Shown one piece after another: positions 27,040 to 38,814 of a stretch of 64,000 nucleotides of DNA; the stretch's first letter is position 1; every line of letters begins with the position of its first letter. Source of the DNA: Siderastrea siderea. Lineage: Eukaryota; Cnidaria; Anthozoa; Scleractinia; Rhizangiidae. The DNA is taken from assembly GCA_964030785.1 (NCBI GenBank), contig OZ034968.1:28792186-28856185 (forward strand), read 5' to 3'. A program made the translations under genes and the position numbers. The notes beneath the pieces were generated by a model. That model was not told where the DNA came from, ran no database searches, and saw only the letters and a program-made list of their open reading frames with translations.

Positions 27040-28490
27040 CTGTATAAGTTATTTACAGGATCTTGACAGCCCTCCCTTTTAATTTCAATTTATGTGGTAT
27101 TTGCAGGATCTTGACAGCCCCCTTTTTTAATTTACGTGGTATTTACAGGATCTCGACAGCCCCTCTTTTTCAATTTACATGATATTTACAGGGTCTTGAC
27201 AGCCCCCCCTTTTTCGATTTACATGACATTTACAGGATCTCGAGAGCCCCTCTTTTTCAATTTACATGATATTTACAGGATATCGACAGCCCCACTTTTT
27301 CGATTTACATGATATTTACAGGATATCGACAGCCCCCCTTTTTCAATTTACGTGGTATTTACAGGATCTGGGCAGCCTCCCTTTATTAGTTTACGCGGTA
27401 TTTACAGGATCTCGACAGCCCCCCTTTTTCGATTTACATGATATTTACAGGATCTCGAGAGCCCCTCTTTTTTAATTTACATGATATTTACAGGATGTCG
27501 ACAGCCCCCCTTTTTCAATTTACATGATATTTACAGGATATCAATAGCCCCCCTTTTTCAATTTACATGATATTTACAGGGTCTTGACAGCCCCCCTTTT
27601 TCGATTTACATGACATTTACAGGATCTCGAGAGCCCCTCTTTTTCAATTTACATGATATTTACAGGATATCAACAGCCCCCCTTTTTCGATTTACATGAT
27701 ATTTACAGGATATCAATAGCCCCCCTTTTTCAATTTACATGATATTTACAGGGTCTTGACAGCCCCCCTTTTTGGATTTACATGACATTTACAGGATCTC
27801 GAGAGCCCCTATTTTTCAATTTACATGATATTTACAGGATATCGACAGCCCCCCTTTTCCAATTTACGTGGTATTTACAGGATCTGGGCAGCCTCCCTTT
27901 ATTAGTTTACACGGTATTTACAGGATCTCGACAGCCCCCCCTTTTCGATTTACATGATATTTACAGGATCTCGAGAGCCCCTCTTTTTAATTTACATGAT
28001 ATTTACAGGATATTGACAGCCCCCCTTTTTCGATTTACATGATATTTACAGGATATCAACAGCCCCCCTTTTTCAATTTACATGGTATTTACAGGATATC
28101 GACAGCCCCCCTTTTCCAATTTACTTGGTATTTACAGGATCTGGGCAGCCTCCCTTTATTAGTTTACACGGTATTTACAGGATCTCGACAGCCCCCCTTT
28201 TTCGATTTACATGATATTTACAGGGTCTCGACAGCCCCCCTTTTTCAATTTACGTGGTATTTACAGGATCTCGACAGCCCCCTTTTTTCAATTTACGTGG
28301 TATTTACAATGTTATTTACAGGATCTCCACAGCCCCCCTTTTTTAATTTACGTGGTATTTACAGGGTCTCGACAGCCCCCTTTTTTCAATTTACATGGTA
28401 TTTACAATGTCATTTACAGGATCTTGGCAGCCACCCTTTTTCAATTTACATGGTCTTTACAGGATCTCGGCAGGCTCCCTCTTATAAATT
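27040..28490. repeat. Right subterminal 44-bp minisatellite of the CACTA element
   Basis: About 33 copies of a 44-bp unit (ATTTACAGGATCTCGACAGC, then CCCCCTTTTTCGATTTACAT, then GATG-like bases). Internal higher-order duplication is visible: blocks containing GGATCTGGGCAGCCTCCC recur near 27365, 27875 and 28138. The long open frames across it are a by-product of unit lengths near multiples of three. Confidence 0.92.
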
Positions 28491-28734
28491 TACATGTTAT
28501 TTACATGATCTGTGTTCTTTTGCCTTACAACATTTACAGTATCTTTCTTTATATTTACATGTTTCAATGCCGAAATTTACATGATATTTACAGTATCTTT
28601 TGAGAACATGTAAAAGTCCAAAAATCATGTAAATTTACTTTTTACAGTATCTTTTTACCCTTTTACATGTTATTTACATGTTATTTACATAGTATGTAAA
28701 TTTTCAACTTTTCCAGTGCAGGCTAACTAGAGTC

Positions 28735-29855
28735 AGTTCAACACACTTTACACAGGGCATGAAATTGCACCTAATACAGTTGCCAATGTGCCTAAACTTT
28801 CTGCATTGTCAACCAAATCCTGAAAATTAGTTGCCAAATTGGTAACAAGAATTCTTCATCACACCCTACCCAAAGACCATGTGAATTTTTCAGTTTTAAA
28901 ATGGGGTTGGAAGGCCTGCACGACTCCTACTTCACATCTTTGTACACTGCACTTTATATACATGTGTGTATCTCAGTCTTTCGACCAATGCTGCTTCTTT
29001 CATTTTTGTAGTGGGTTTAGTTTGGAGGATTTTCAAATGGTGACTGAATTAAGCATTACAACTTAAATGTCGCATTTCCACGACTTTGATCTTGAGGTCA
29101 CATTGATCTTTCTCAGATCACTATATGATGGAGTTCAGTAAAATATGACCTTGGATTGTCTGTTAAGCGACATATGAGGTACGTTGAATTTACCTCATTT
29201 AAGAACTCGATAGGTTTTTCAGCCTCTCATATTTGAATTTGTCACAGACAATTATTAAAGAATCTAAATTACTATAATCTGCAACATGATGAGTTTCTTT
29301 CCTGATGTTTGTAATGCCCGGTCCGGCTTAATATTGTGTTTAATTCTGTCGCAGGATGTTGTGTTTCGCATCACGGAGTGTGATCCAAGAAATTGAAGTC
29401 TTAACATTTTTAAAGCTATGCAACGTGTAATAGATGGCTGAACTCTGCTTCAATCAAACATGTGTCTTTAACCCTCTTGACAATGTGAGTTTCACGTCTT
29501 GGGGTTTTATATGCCCACATGATAAATTATTGCTCAGTACATGTATCTAGGCACACACTGGACATTCACAAATACTGGGAACAAACCCATGAATCTGGTA
29601 ACCACTTTAAAATTGTTGATTGCCATCAAAATCTTCCATATGCAAACCCCATAAAGAGGAAACTTTTAGAAATGCACAAAATTCCACCTTAAGCCACTGG
29701 AGCATTGTCAAATGCAAATGGGAAAGACCTGAAGTTGCTATTATTATAGGTCTCATTCTAATTTTATGAAATCATGTTGATACATATCAGTATCTTTGAT
29801 TAAAAAAATCAATAATATATTTAAATCACACAAAACGTTTAAGAACTCACTCCTA
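28735..29855. other. No gene seen
   Basis: AT-rich sequence inside the outer candidate element. No exon, RNA gene or transposon end recognised. Confidence 0.4.
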
Positions 29856-29881
29856 CTAAATTGGGTTGTCCAATACACCCG

Positions 29882-30365
29882 CACTGTAACGGACCGTGAG
29901 ACTATGGTTTCGGTCCGTAGAGTTTTGTACGGACCGTGAACTTCACATACGGTCCGTATAGAAGAGACCACGGTCCGTAAATTGCATCTAGTTAGTGGGA
30001 TTTAGAATATTTCATTCCCATTGTGAGTGGGAGATATCTTTTTACCGACCGTACAGTTTGTACGGACTGTGAACTTCAGATACGGTCCGTATAGAAGAGT
30101 TCACGGTCCGTAAATTGCATCTCATTAGTGGGACTTAGAATATTTCATTCCCGTTGTGAGAGGGAGATATTTTTGTTACGGACCGTACAGTTTGTACGGA
30201 CCGTGAACTTCAGATACGGTCCGTATAGAAGAGTTCACGGTCCGTAACTTGCATCTCATTAGTGGAACTTAGAATATTCGTTCTGGTTGTGAGTGGGAGA
30301 TATGTTTCTTACGGACTGTGAACTTTAGATACGGGCCGTATAGAGGAGTTTGCTGTCCGTAAATA
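29882..30365. repeat. Left block of TACGGACCGT repeats
   Basis: Four units, mostly about 140 bp, each with paired motifs TACGGACCGTGAACTTC and TACGGTCCGTATAGAAGAG plus a constant spacer (TTGCATCTMRTTAGTGGRAYT). The motif TACGGACCGTA is nearly palindromic. Confidence 0.88.
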
Positions 30366-30984
30366 TCGGTTCGTAGATGTAAAAGCGGTCATTTGTGGAA
30401 CACGTATTCGTTGCTAAGCCTGAAAATAACTTGTGTCGCTCGATGGTGCGCACTTTAGTGTAGTGTCTCTGGGGATGAATATGAATACGCGTGAAAGTGA
30501 TATTCTTTATGAATTGTCCCGTGCTGCATTGTAGTCGACATTTCATAAATAGTGCGATTGATAGTTTCCTATGCAGCTGGCTTATTGTCGCCACGCAAGG
30601 CTCCTGTAGACATAAAAAATGGCTGTGTAGGGGACTAGCGGGACTATGCGATTGAATGCAGAATTCGCATGAAACATTTTGTATTGTTTGTGTGCGGTAG
30701 GGCTTTATCGAGTTGAAAGTGTGGAACGAGGGCAGAATACTACATTTATAATCGAGCGATCGTTCGTGTTTAAACAGATCGTAATGGAAGGGAGAATACG
30801 CATGAAAATAATTCCTATTCATCGATCGTTTGCGGTCGGTTGGTTGCCTGAATTGATAGTGTGAATATTTGTTTGATAGATATTGACGCAAAGCATATAG
30901 AACGAGTAATATACATATCATCTTCTTCTGTTTCGTGTATCATGCTCACTTCGTATGGCACTCAATTAAATAACGAGCCATAAT

Positions 30985-31500
30985 TCACAAGGCTTCAATA
31001 GAAAGAGTAAGGGACATAACAGTTCGCTTTTAGAACTCTGTTATCAGTTTAGGCGATGCTTATAGAACGGGTAATAGACAGTATTATCTTCTTCTATTCA
31101 TGTACCTCGCTCGTGTCGTACGTATTTCTTTCGTGTATCACGCTCGTTTCGTCTGGCGCTTAAATAACGTGGCATAATCATGGTTGCCGTCCCTTGAAAA
31201 GTTTCACAAGGCTTCAGTAGAAGGAGTAATGGACATAACAGTTCGCTTTTACAAATCTGTTATCAGTTTGCGCAACGCTTATTGAACGAGTAATAGACAT
31301 GTTATCGTCTGCCTTTCCCTGAACAGTTTCACAAGGCTTCAATAGAAGGAGTAATCGACATAAAAGTTTGCTTTTAGAACTCTGTTATTAGTTTGCGCAA
31401 CGCCTATAGAACGAGTAATAGACAAATTACCGTCTTCTCTTTCGACCTCTTTCCCGGTGTATCTTGCTCGCTTCGTACGTACGCTTAAATAACGAGGCTC
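30985..31500 (+). repeat. Three diverged tandem units in the element centre
   Basis: Related segments starting near 30990, 31208 and 31328 share CACAAGGCTTCARTAGAA, GTTCGCTTTTAGAACTCTGT, TATCAGTTT and RAACGAGTAATAGACA. No coding sense recognised. Confidence 0.75.
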
Positions 31501-31539
31501 AATCATACTTGTATAGACTATTTTTACCTACCTCTACAT

Positions 31540-32030
31540 ACGGATCATGAATCGTAAATGACGGTCTGTAAGCAAGGATGACGGTCTGTGTGAAACGTAC
31601 GGACCGTCAACCGCAAACGACAGTCCGTAAGCAATGATGACGGTCCGTGCGAAATGTGCGGACCGTCAACAGTTGGCCCTGGCGCGATAATGAGATGCAC
31701 GCTCTATATTCGGACTGTAAGTAAGAATGACGGTCAACCGCAAATAACGGTCCGTAAGCAAGAATGACGGTCCGTGCGAAATGTACGGACCGTCAACAGT
31801 TGGCCCTGACGCGATAATGAGATGCACGCTCTGTATTCAGACTGTAAGTAAGAATGAAGGTCTATGCGAAACGTACGGACCGTCAACGGCAAATAACGGT
31901 CCGTAAGCAAGAATGACGGTCCGTGCAAAGCATACAGACTGTCAACGGCAAATCACGGTCCGTAAGCAAGAGTGACGGTCCGTGCGAAACTTACGGACCG
32001 TCAACTGCAAATAACGGTCCGTATCAGTGC
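31540..32030. repeat. Right block of ACGGTCCGTA repeats
   Basis: Units of about 60 bp built on AACGGTCCGTAAGCAAGAAT, GACGGTCCGTGCGAAA and TACGGACCGTCAAC, with one larger duplication (about 31625-31805) that includes TGGCCCTGRCGCGATAATGA. Confidence 0.88.
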
Positions 32031-32060
32031 GGCAGTATTGGACATGAGTGTCTAAATTGG

Positions 32061-32935
32061 CAAATAATTAATGTATGTTCATTTCAAGTTCAATCGCCTT
32101 TGACTGGTCATTGAAGAACAATTTACAGATGTAGGCTTTTAATGCATTCAATTTAATGTGCTCACATATCTGAGAGAAACTGAATTGTTGCTTAGCGTGT
32201 AGGCAACATGAAATTACCTTCAACTAAACTTATTATGAAAAGTGTTAGTCACTTTGCTAACACATGGTTTTGAATTGGTTATTACTTTTAACCAGTGAGA
32301 ATTAACACTGTCCACCCTGGGGGCAATTTTACTGAACAACGGCCCTTTTGATTTCTGTTCCTTGAAGAATTGTACGCTTTATACACTGTATTAAGGCTTG
32401 GTACACTCATTTGGCAGAATGTCGCAAAGAAGGGAACTAATTTGTTTAAGCCCTCGATAGAAAATAAAATGTAAGCTTAAGTTACTCACCTTGAAATCGG
32501 TTAGTCTGTTTACAACCATCTTGAATCGAACAATTATCCACCATCTTTACTATCAACTTCCACTAAAGCAATTTGTGTTGAGCCTCACTTATCGTAAGCG
32601 AAAGTAGTCCAAAAGAATAGTGTAATAAACCATTTTCGCGTATGATAAACTTGCAACTCTTGGCCGCTTTCAAGAGGTCATGTGATTTACAACCGCACGC
32701 TTGAAAATTGCAGGCGCGCGTAACCAGTGACCAGTGATTCTTTCCTGAAGTGTTTGTATTTGGTGGCTATCGCCGTGTCGTTTATGAAAGGAAAACATGG
32801 ATAGTTTTTTTATTCTAGTGGTTGAAGAGTTGTAGTATTCGATGCAGAGCTACCTTCTCTTACATAAAGGTATAGTATTAATCTTTAATTTCTTGAACAG
32901 ATTCTAAACTATGTCTTATGCAGTTGGACGCCATT
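32061..32935. other. No gene seen
   Basis: AT-rich sequence, nothing recognised. Confidence 0.4.
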
Positions 32936-33123
32936 GGGCCATTCCATCTAATGTATGCACCCCCACTAAAAAGGGAGATGTTTTTGAGAGACCAAAGGAA
33001 CTGACATAGCTACTCCTTCATAAATGATTTTTGAAACCCCCTCCCTTCCCTTTGTGATTTCCCTGTACCTCAATGGGAGTGGGGGGGGGGGGGGGGAGTT
33101 GCAGACATTACATGGAATGGCCC
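32936..33123. mobile_element. 188-bp MITE with GGGCCATTCCAT ends
   Basis: GGGCCATTCCATCTAATGTA at the left is mirrored by a right end reading GGGCCATTCCATGTAATGTC on the other strand. It contains a poly-G run at 33080-33096. Confidence 0.85.
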
Positions 33124-33604
33124 ATTTTGTGTCGACAGAAAAACCGAGTATGGCGCCACACATAAACTTCCTGTGAAAAAAAGGGAGCTTCATTTGAAAC
33201 ATATTCAAATTTTAATAATGAGTTAGACTTTTAGAGGAATATAGAACATAATTCGGAGATATCGACTTTTCTTGCCATTGAATAGGTTGAATAAAAGAAT
33301 TATTTACCACCATTTTAAGGCTGAATTTGATTGGAAAGTTATGGAAAGGTCTTGATAAATACTAAATGAATGAAGACTTGCGTGCACACTATAGTAATCA
33401 GGTGACAATGTGTGCAGAGCTGGACAGCTCTTCTGGACCAGCTCACACCAACCTACATGTATCTGCCCCTACACACATCATCTCCTGGGTATGTTTTCAA
33501 TAAAATTGCATGAGTGAGGTCGTACGGTGGTATGATAATAGTATTTATTTGAAGGCATCATTTCATGACTTCTCGTTTACTTTTATTTTATTCTTTATTT
33601 TCAG

Positions 33605-33749
33605 AGGTAAATTTCAATTGGCAAAGGAAGAGGACATTGTCGAAAAAAGTGTTCTTTCTCAAAGGGAAATCTGCAAATCTATGCCTAGTACACTGCCTAA
33701 CTTCAATGGAGTGTGGTTGAAGCTGTGTCATGAACAAGATACTTTATAG
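33605..33749 (+). CDS. Possible terminal exon in the outer candidate element
   Basis: A long pyrimidine tract and TTTTCAG (ending 33604) precede 48 sense codons and a TAG. The protein text (FQLAKEEDIVEKSVLSQREI, then NFNGVWLKLCHEQ) looks coding, unlike the flanking AT-rich frame. No upstream exon was matched and no family recognised; a decoy frame is possible. Confidence 0.35.
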
Positions 33750-34194
33750 TTACTTGTGTCATGGACAATTTTTAAGGATGTACTTTTTTTGTAAACAGAA
33801 AATAGTAGCATAATAAGATGCTTTTGCTGCTTTGGTACATGTATATGCATTCATCCTTTATTCAGTAGGTGTCCTCAATTCAACAAGCGAACTAACACAT
33901 AATTTACACAAGGCATTTATTCATTTATTAATTTTTGAGTCATGTATGTGCCTTTCAATTTTGTTTGCCTGACCTGTCCTCAAAGGTTCAGAAATACCTC
34001 AATGTCTAGAAAACAAGTTAACACTTGTTTGACTGTGTAATACATTAAATGTCCTTTTTCATAACTTCCTGGAAGTTCCAAAGACATTTTACTGAAATAT
34101 CCTCAACTTGAAGTCTGTCAAGTATTTAAGTCAGGGACTTAAATTTGCTATTCCAAGTAAATTTGTCAATATTTCTCATATTTAATTTAGTCAT

Positions 34195-34462
34195 TCCTAT
34201 TTATTCTCATAAATTCCCAACCATTTTTATTAGCCCAAGCCATTTAATTTAGCCATTCCCATATATTCTCAGACATTCCCAAGCCCTTTCATTATCAGTT
34301 TTGGTATTATTGGGAATTCCTAGGAATTTCTAATAATTCCAAGTACAGTTTTAACACATTGCCATATATTCCCAGAAATTCCAAGCTTTTATGTTTTTCC
34401 TAATTTGCATGTCTTGGAATCGTTTGGAATTCCTAGGAATTCCATCTTTTCTAGGAATTCAG
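34195..34462. repeat. Right subterminal GGAATTCC repeats, inverted partner of 13615-13935
   Basis: From inside outward the pattern runs CATTCCYATWTATTCTCA, then GGGAATTCCTAGGAATTT, then GGAATTCCTAGGAATTCC, the reverse order and strand of the left block. Confidence 0.83.
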
Positions 34463-34477
34463 TTCGCAAGGAAAGGA

Positions 34478-37400
34478 TTAAAAAACACGCATTTTTCTTC
34501 AAAATGGCTTGACCACCTGCTACTTATGTCTTGTCACCATAGCAACCGATTCTCACCAAACTTTTGTCAAAATGTGTTTAAGGGATATGTTCACAGCTAC
34601 TGAAACGGCAGGTCTAGATAATAATTCGACGTGAATGGGGGGGGGGGGAGACATCCACTCCCACTTTGTACGCCCGAGGGTTAATTTTGAAGCCTGCTGT
34701 TTGCACTTTACATTTTAAGCGATTCTCACGAAGTAGTTTTTTACGAAGTAATGAGAGTTCTCTTTCACCTAAATGCATTATTAAAAAAAAACGGTTGTGT
34801 CTGTTTTCGTCTTCCAAACCAAGATTGAAGGGAAAGAATTGGTAGAGCGCGATCACGGTTCATTTTATCGACAGGAGAAGTGGTTGCCTCGATGATTTCC
34901 CCGGATTTTGCCCCGATTTTCGGCATCTTTATCATCCTGGTCAGCAATTCAGGAAATATTCATAACAAATTTTAATTTTTTACATGAAATACGGATTGAA
35001 GTAAGGAAAACATTTTGTAAATAAAACGAAAATGACGAATGTTTTCTCACGTCCAAGAGCGGTGAAGTGAAAGCTAATAAATTAATTTCTGCCGCTCCCC
35101 GCGTAAAGCCCCGGCTAAACGATCAAACATTTTCGTCCAGCATCGTGTTTTTCCCATGAAACGTTAGGTGGCTAATCAGGCACACATTGTTTGACCAAAC
35201 ATCGGACAATGGAAAACCATTTAAATGCAAAGTTGCGAGAAAGGGGCTAAACAGGAAAAACCTGCCATAGATGTCGAGAACAGAACCCAGTGTTAATCGT
35301 TTTGTTTTCTTTGTTTCTGGAGGCAGTGGCACCTTATCTATGAAGACATGAATATGTGAAAAAACCTTCCCATTTTTCGAACATGTTCAACTTCTGCCTC
35401 TTTTTGAATATAAAGCCATATTCTGAAATTATTAAGCCGCCAAAAATGTATAGTTTATAGGGTTTTTCATAAAAAAAAACAACAAAAACTAGAGCGATCC
35501 GCGCGCAAACGGTCCCGAAGGGTGGCTGATAATTGAGATTTTATATACAAGCCACATAAGAGCAAGACTAGAGTAAAGAACTAGATTTTGGAAAGTTTTG
35601 TATCTATTTCTAAATAGTGTTTCTGAAAAAAAAAACATCAATTTCAAGAGATGACATTAAAGCTGTGGGGTTTTTCATCTTGGACTGTCTCGGTCGCTTT
35701 CTCAATGTGAAACCTGGTTTGGTCAACCCAGATATTTTTTCTCAACATTGTCCGGATTTACTGTGGCAATTTCCTCTGAAATGTGTCTTTTGATGTAAAT
35801 TTGTGAACCAAAAGGTGATCATTTTACTTCTTAAAATGTTTTTTTGGTCGGACAACATTTTACGTATCACAATAAACACATAATTCCTTTTTGTTTGATT
35901 TCATTTTTATTCCTTTGTACGAGAACATCTAGAAACAAGTACGACAACCGCTGATATAAGCCGAGACAAAATTATACCCCACTGTCTATACTTACTTCCA
36001 GTCACTTTCCTCGATTCCTATGGCACAATTTGCATCTTCAATCGATTATTCAAAGCAACAAACCCTGCATAGAGGTTACAGGAAACTACTAGGGGTTGAC
36101 CTATTATGCAAGCATAATTTCGAGTATATAACTTTAGGAAGCATCAGGCATTATTCCCTGCATACTGATATGTTGCAGCAAAATGTTATGTTAGACGGTC
36201 AAATATATTATATATAATTAGCGTATTTTTTTTTTCGTTTCCCTAATGCAGGTATCATTGCTAAGACGGAGAGAGGGGGGGGGGGGTACGGGCAAAGGTG
36301 CGGCATTTGAATTTTTTGGCAATTTTTTTGTGAAATTCCCGACTCTTGAGACTGGAAAGTAGTTCAAGTTTGATAGAAAATCCACACCTGGGGATAACAA
36401 AACCGTGTAATGACATGTGTTAAAACTAATGAAGTAATTTGAAATGAACGTTTCTAACTCCTGTTATCGAAGGTAGATTGAAGAAGATTGAAGATAATCT
36501 TCAAGATAGAAGATAGATTGAAGATAGCGGATAAGGTGTTGAGAGGATATTGCGTTCATTATATTAAGAGCTTCAATTATCTGTGCTGGTATTAAGTGAT
36601 CTGAGCTGTATTAAATATTGGAACCACACCGAATTAATTAAACATGAAAGTTTTTAATGTACCTTTCCAGAAAGATTACATTGCTTTTTCTTTACCAGTT
36701 AGCCAAAATATAAATGAAGTTCGTGATCAGTTTATTTATTTGTTTTATTATTTTATTTAGCCCGAAGCTCTAGACGGCTGTCGTCGAAAACATGAGAAAA
36801 TACGTAGCTATTAGAACAAACAACCAAACTAGAAATTTGCTTGTCAAGGGAGAATTGTTTCCATCTACAGACCAACGCTAAGTATGTTACCAAAATATAT
36901 AGTACAGACTAACATTATGATGTTGTTTTCTTCCCTATCAAAGGCCCAATTTTTAACGAGTAGCCGAATACTGAATGTATTACATCCCATTTTGTTTTGG
37001 AAAATAAAAAATATGTTTATGTTTATATTCATAAAGTTTCCGGCTCAGTTCATGTTATTATTTAAATTCTTCCTACCTTAATTTCGGGTTCTCGCCTTGT
37101 CGCCACCTTAACCTTTTCGACAATGCTTGCACCTATATATGCCAGATGCAAGAGTAATAGATTTAATTATCTTTTCCTACTTCCAACTTTGCAGTTGCAA
37201 TACTCAGTAGTTATCAACCTATCCTTGGCAAGTATGATTGAAACGTTAGATTAGTGAACACAATTTTGGTTTCAGTTGATAATTTGTTTTATTTTTCTAT
37301 CGTACCTGGCTCAAAAAAAATCGTAAAGCATTTTTTTTATTGACACTCTGGCATCAGTTTCTCTCACCGGATTTCAAAAAGAATAAAGAAACCCAACAAA

Positions 37401-38812
37401 AAAATCATTATGTAATTTTGTCGCTTCCCTTGTCTTTTTGAATTGATCCAGAGGAATATTTTTTTATTATTCATCCCAAATATCAGGGTGAATTTTGTAG
37501 TCTCACTTATATTGGTATCTGACAAAAGATTCTCGCTAATATTGGCACACAGCAAAAAAAAAACAAAACAAAAATACGTAACAGCAATAAATGTCTAAAG
37601 TCATTTTGTCTCCTTCCTTATCTTTTAAAGATCGCGCAAAGAAATAGAGAAAGATAAAAAGTAAATTTCTTTTGTATATTTATAATTCGTGCTTGGTGAA
37701 TTTTTTGAGACCACGTTAATATCTTTACCACAAGCTCACTCTCTGATTAATAAAACGTTTGTGCACTGCTGGTTTGTATGATTACACGATATCGTTAAAA
37801 TTCAATCATTAAGATCTAGTTATTCATTCAGATCATCATTAAGATTCAAAAACAAACGAAGGCCGAGGAAAATTCTATGTCGATATAAAACTGCTTTTGA
37901 AATAATAAATCTTTTAAGGAAAAATATTGGTTTTACAACATTTTGAAAATTTCTGTGTTTTTGCCGTCACGGATAGGATCAAATTTTAAAGTCTCATCTC
38001 AATAATTCTAAAGAGAAAGTAGGAATTATGATTGATTTCATTATCTGTTCCATTTCTTGTACTGAAGTTTGTGGCCACCATGTACAGGGCGGAATTGCAC
38101 TCTAAGTCTTGTAGTTTTCTGGAAATAATCACATGATGAAAACCAAGAATAATTTTGAAAAAGTCCAGGGAAAGTTAAAAAACGGGTGATTGTCGCAAAG
38201 TTTATAAGAACCAATTTTTATCTCAAAGAGTGACCAGTTATTCCTGCGAAGTAGTCCTTGTCGTATTTTTTTCTGGCTTCAATTAAATCTAAAAAGGAAC
38301 CAAGACAACAACGATATCCCCAGTTTTTTTTGTTTTGTTTTTTTCTTGTTTTGTTTTGTTTTTTGCTTTTTATTTTTGTCTATCCAATTGGCGTGCTTTC
38401 ATACTTCACAACATGAAAATTTACCTCAGTCTTTTATTACATTTTTTCCCGGCTAATGATATGACTAAATTTTTAAAATGTTCCATGAGAAAAAGAGGCA
38501 TTTTGATTGGTTGAAATCCCTGATGTTCGCCACAGGAACTGCTCGAATGGTCTGCTCATAAAGAGCTATCACAAATTCAGGCACCCATAACCTGACTCAA
38601 TTGTGTTTTGAAAAACTGAAGTCGGTAATTTTGTTTTGCTTTTGTCTTACGTCAGCTCTAGTATTGGGCAGTTTTGGTGGAAGCTATGATCAAACGGAAT
38701 TTTGGTGTAGTCTGAAAATGCCGACTTCGCAGTAAAAGCAGCCCCTGACGTTTAAAGTTTCCCGCCCAACAGAAAAAGGACTTAATTATTTTATAACTCG
38801 ATATTTTTCGGG
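34478..38812. other. Long stretch without recognisable genes
   Basis: AT-rich host sequence. It contains poly-G runs (34637-34647, 36275-36287), a GAAGATAGATT-like simple repeat near 36470-36530, a diverged local duplication at about 37330-37740 and a T/G-rich run at 38324-38375. No coding exon, RNA gene or transposon end found. Confidence 0.4.
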
Positions 38813-38814
38813 TA

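Larger units (their letters stand above)
18267..28718. mobile_element. CACTA/EnSpm DNA transposon, 10.45 kb, apparently non-autonomous
   Basis: Terminal inverted repeats of 23 bp match perfectly: the left begins CACTGGAAAAGTTGAAAATT and the right end (28696-28718) is its reverse complement. The flanking CAG (18264-18266 and 28719-28721) is a 3-bp target duplication. CACTG...CAGTG ends with a 3-bp duplication define the CACTA/EnSpm superfamily. Both ends carry dense subterminal repeats built on GTAAAT/ATTTAC, the usual transposase-binding zone. No DDE transposase was found inside; instead it holds several MITEs, an inverted tRNA-like array and two exon-like segments (25143-25217, 25769-25957). 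A small 58-codon frame (20315-20491) ends just before a consensus donor at 20500 and may be a 5' exon. Confidence 0.92.
17059..28725. mobile_element. MULE-like non-autonomous element, split by the CACTA element
   Basis: The left end TAGCCTGCGAGCAGGC (17059-17074) is mirrored by GCCTGCTCGCAGGCTA once the CACTA element at 18267-28718 and its CAG duplication are removed (right end at 28725). Inverted arms run on for over 100 bp, with gaps (for example GGCGAGAAGAATGG near 17135 against CCATTCTTCTCGCC near 18180). The flanks are ACTAGAATC (17050-17058) and ACTAGAGTC (28726-28734), a 9-bp duplication with one mismatch, as produced by Mutator-like transposases. The element without the insert is about 1.2 kb and has no transposase. 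Confidence 0.88.
29865..32051. mobile_element. Second MULE-like element, 2187 bp, ACGGTCCGTA-rich
   Basis: A 9-bp direct repeat CTAAATTGG flanks it (29856-29864 and 32052-32060). The ends share TGTCCAATAC, CCGCACTG and ACGGACCG in the same order in inverted orientation. A 9-bp duplication points to a Mutator-like transposase. The CACTG...CAGTG pair just inside could instead suggest CACTA ends at 29882 and 32030, but the flanks there share only CG. No transposase frame is seen. Confidence 0.75.
13592..34477. mobile_element. Candidate outer DNA transposon, split by nested insertions
   Basis: The ends match as an inverted pair: TCCTTCCCTTGCGAA at 13592-13606 and its reverse complement with one change at 34463-34477. 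Both are followed inward by the same inverted, GGAATTCC-rich subterminal sequence. Removing the nested MULE plus CACTA (17059-28725), the second MULE (29865-32051) and small MITEs would leave about 6.8 kb. No transposase is recognised and no target-site duplication was found, so the exact ends and superfamily are open. Confidence 0.5.

Noticed and set aside
27266..28603. Long open frames with repeated FQFTWYLQDLGS-like text
   Set aside because: They arise from the 44-bp minisatellite in the CACTA subterminal region and change frame between blocks; there is no sign of a gene.
30325..30921. 198-codon minus frame in the second MULE
   Set aside because: No recognisable domain, it overlaps subterminal repeats, and a competing plus frame covers the same region.
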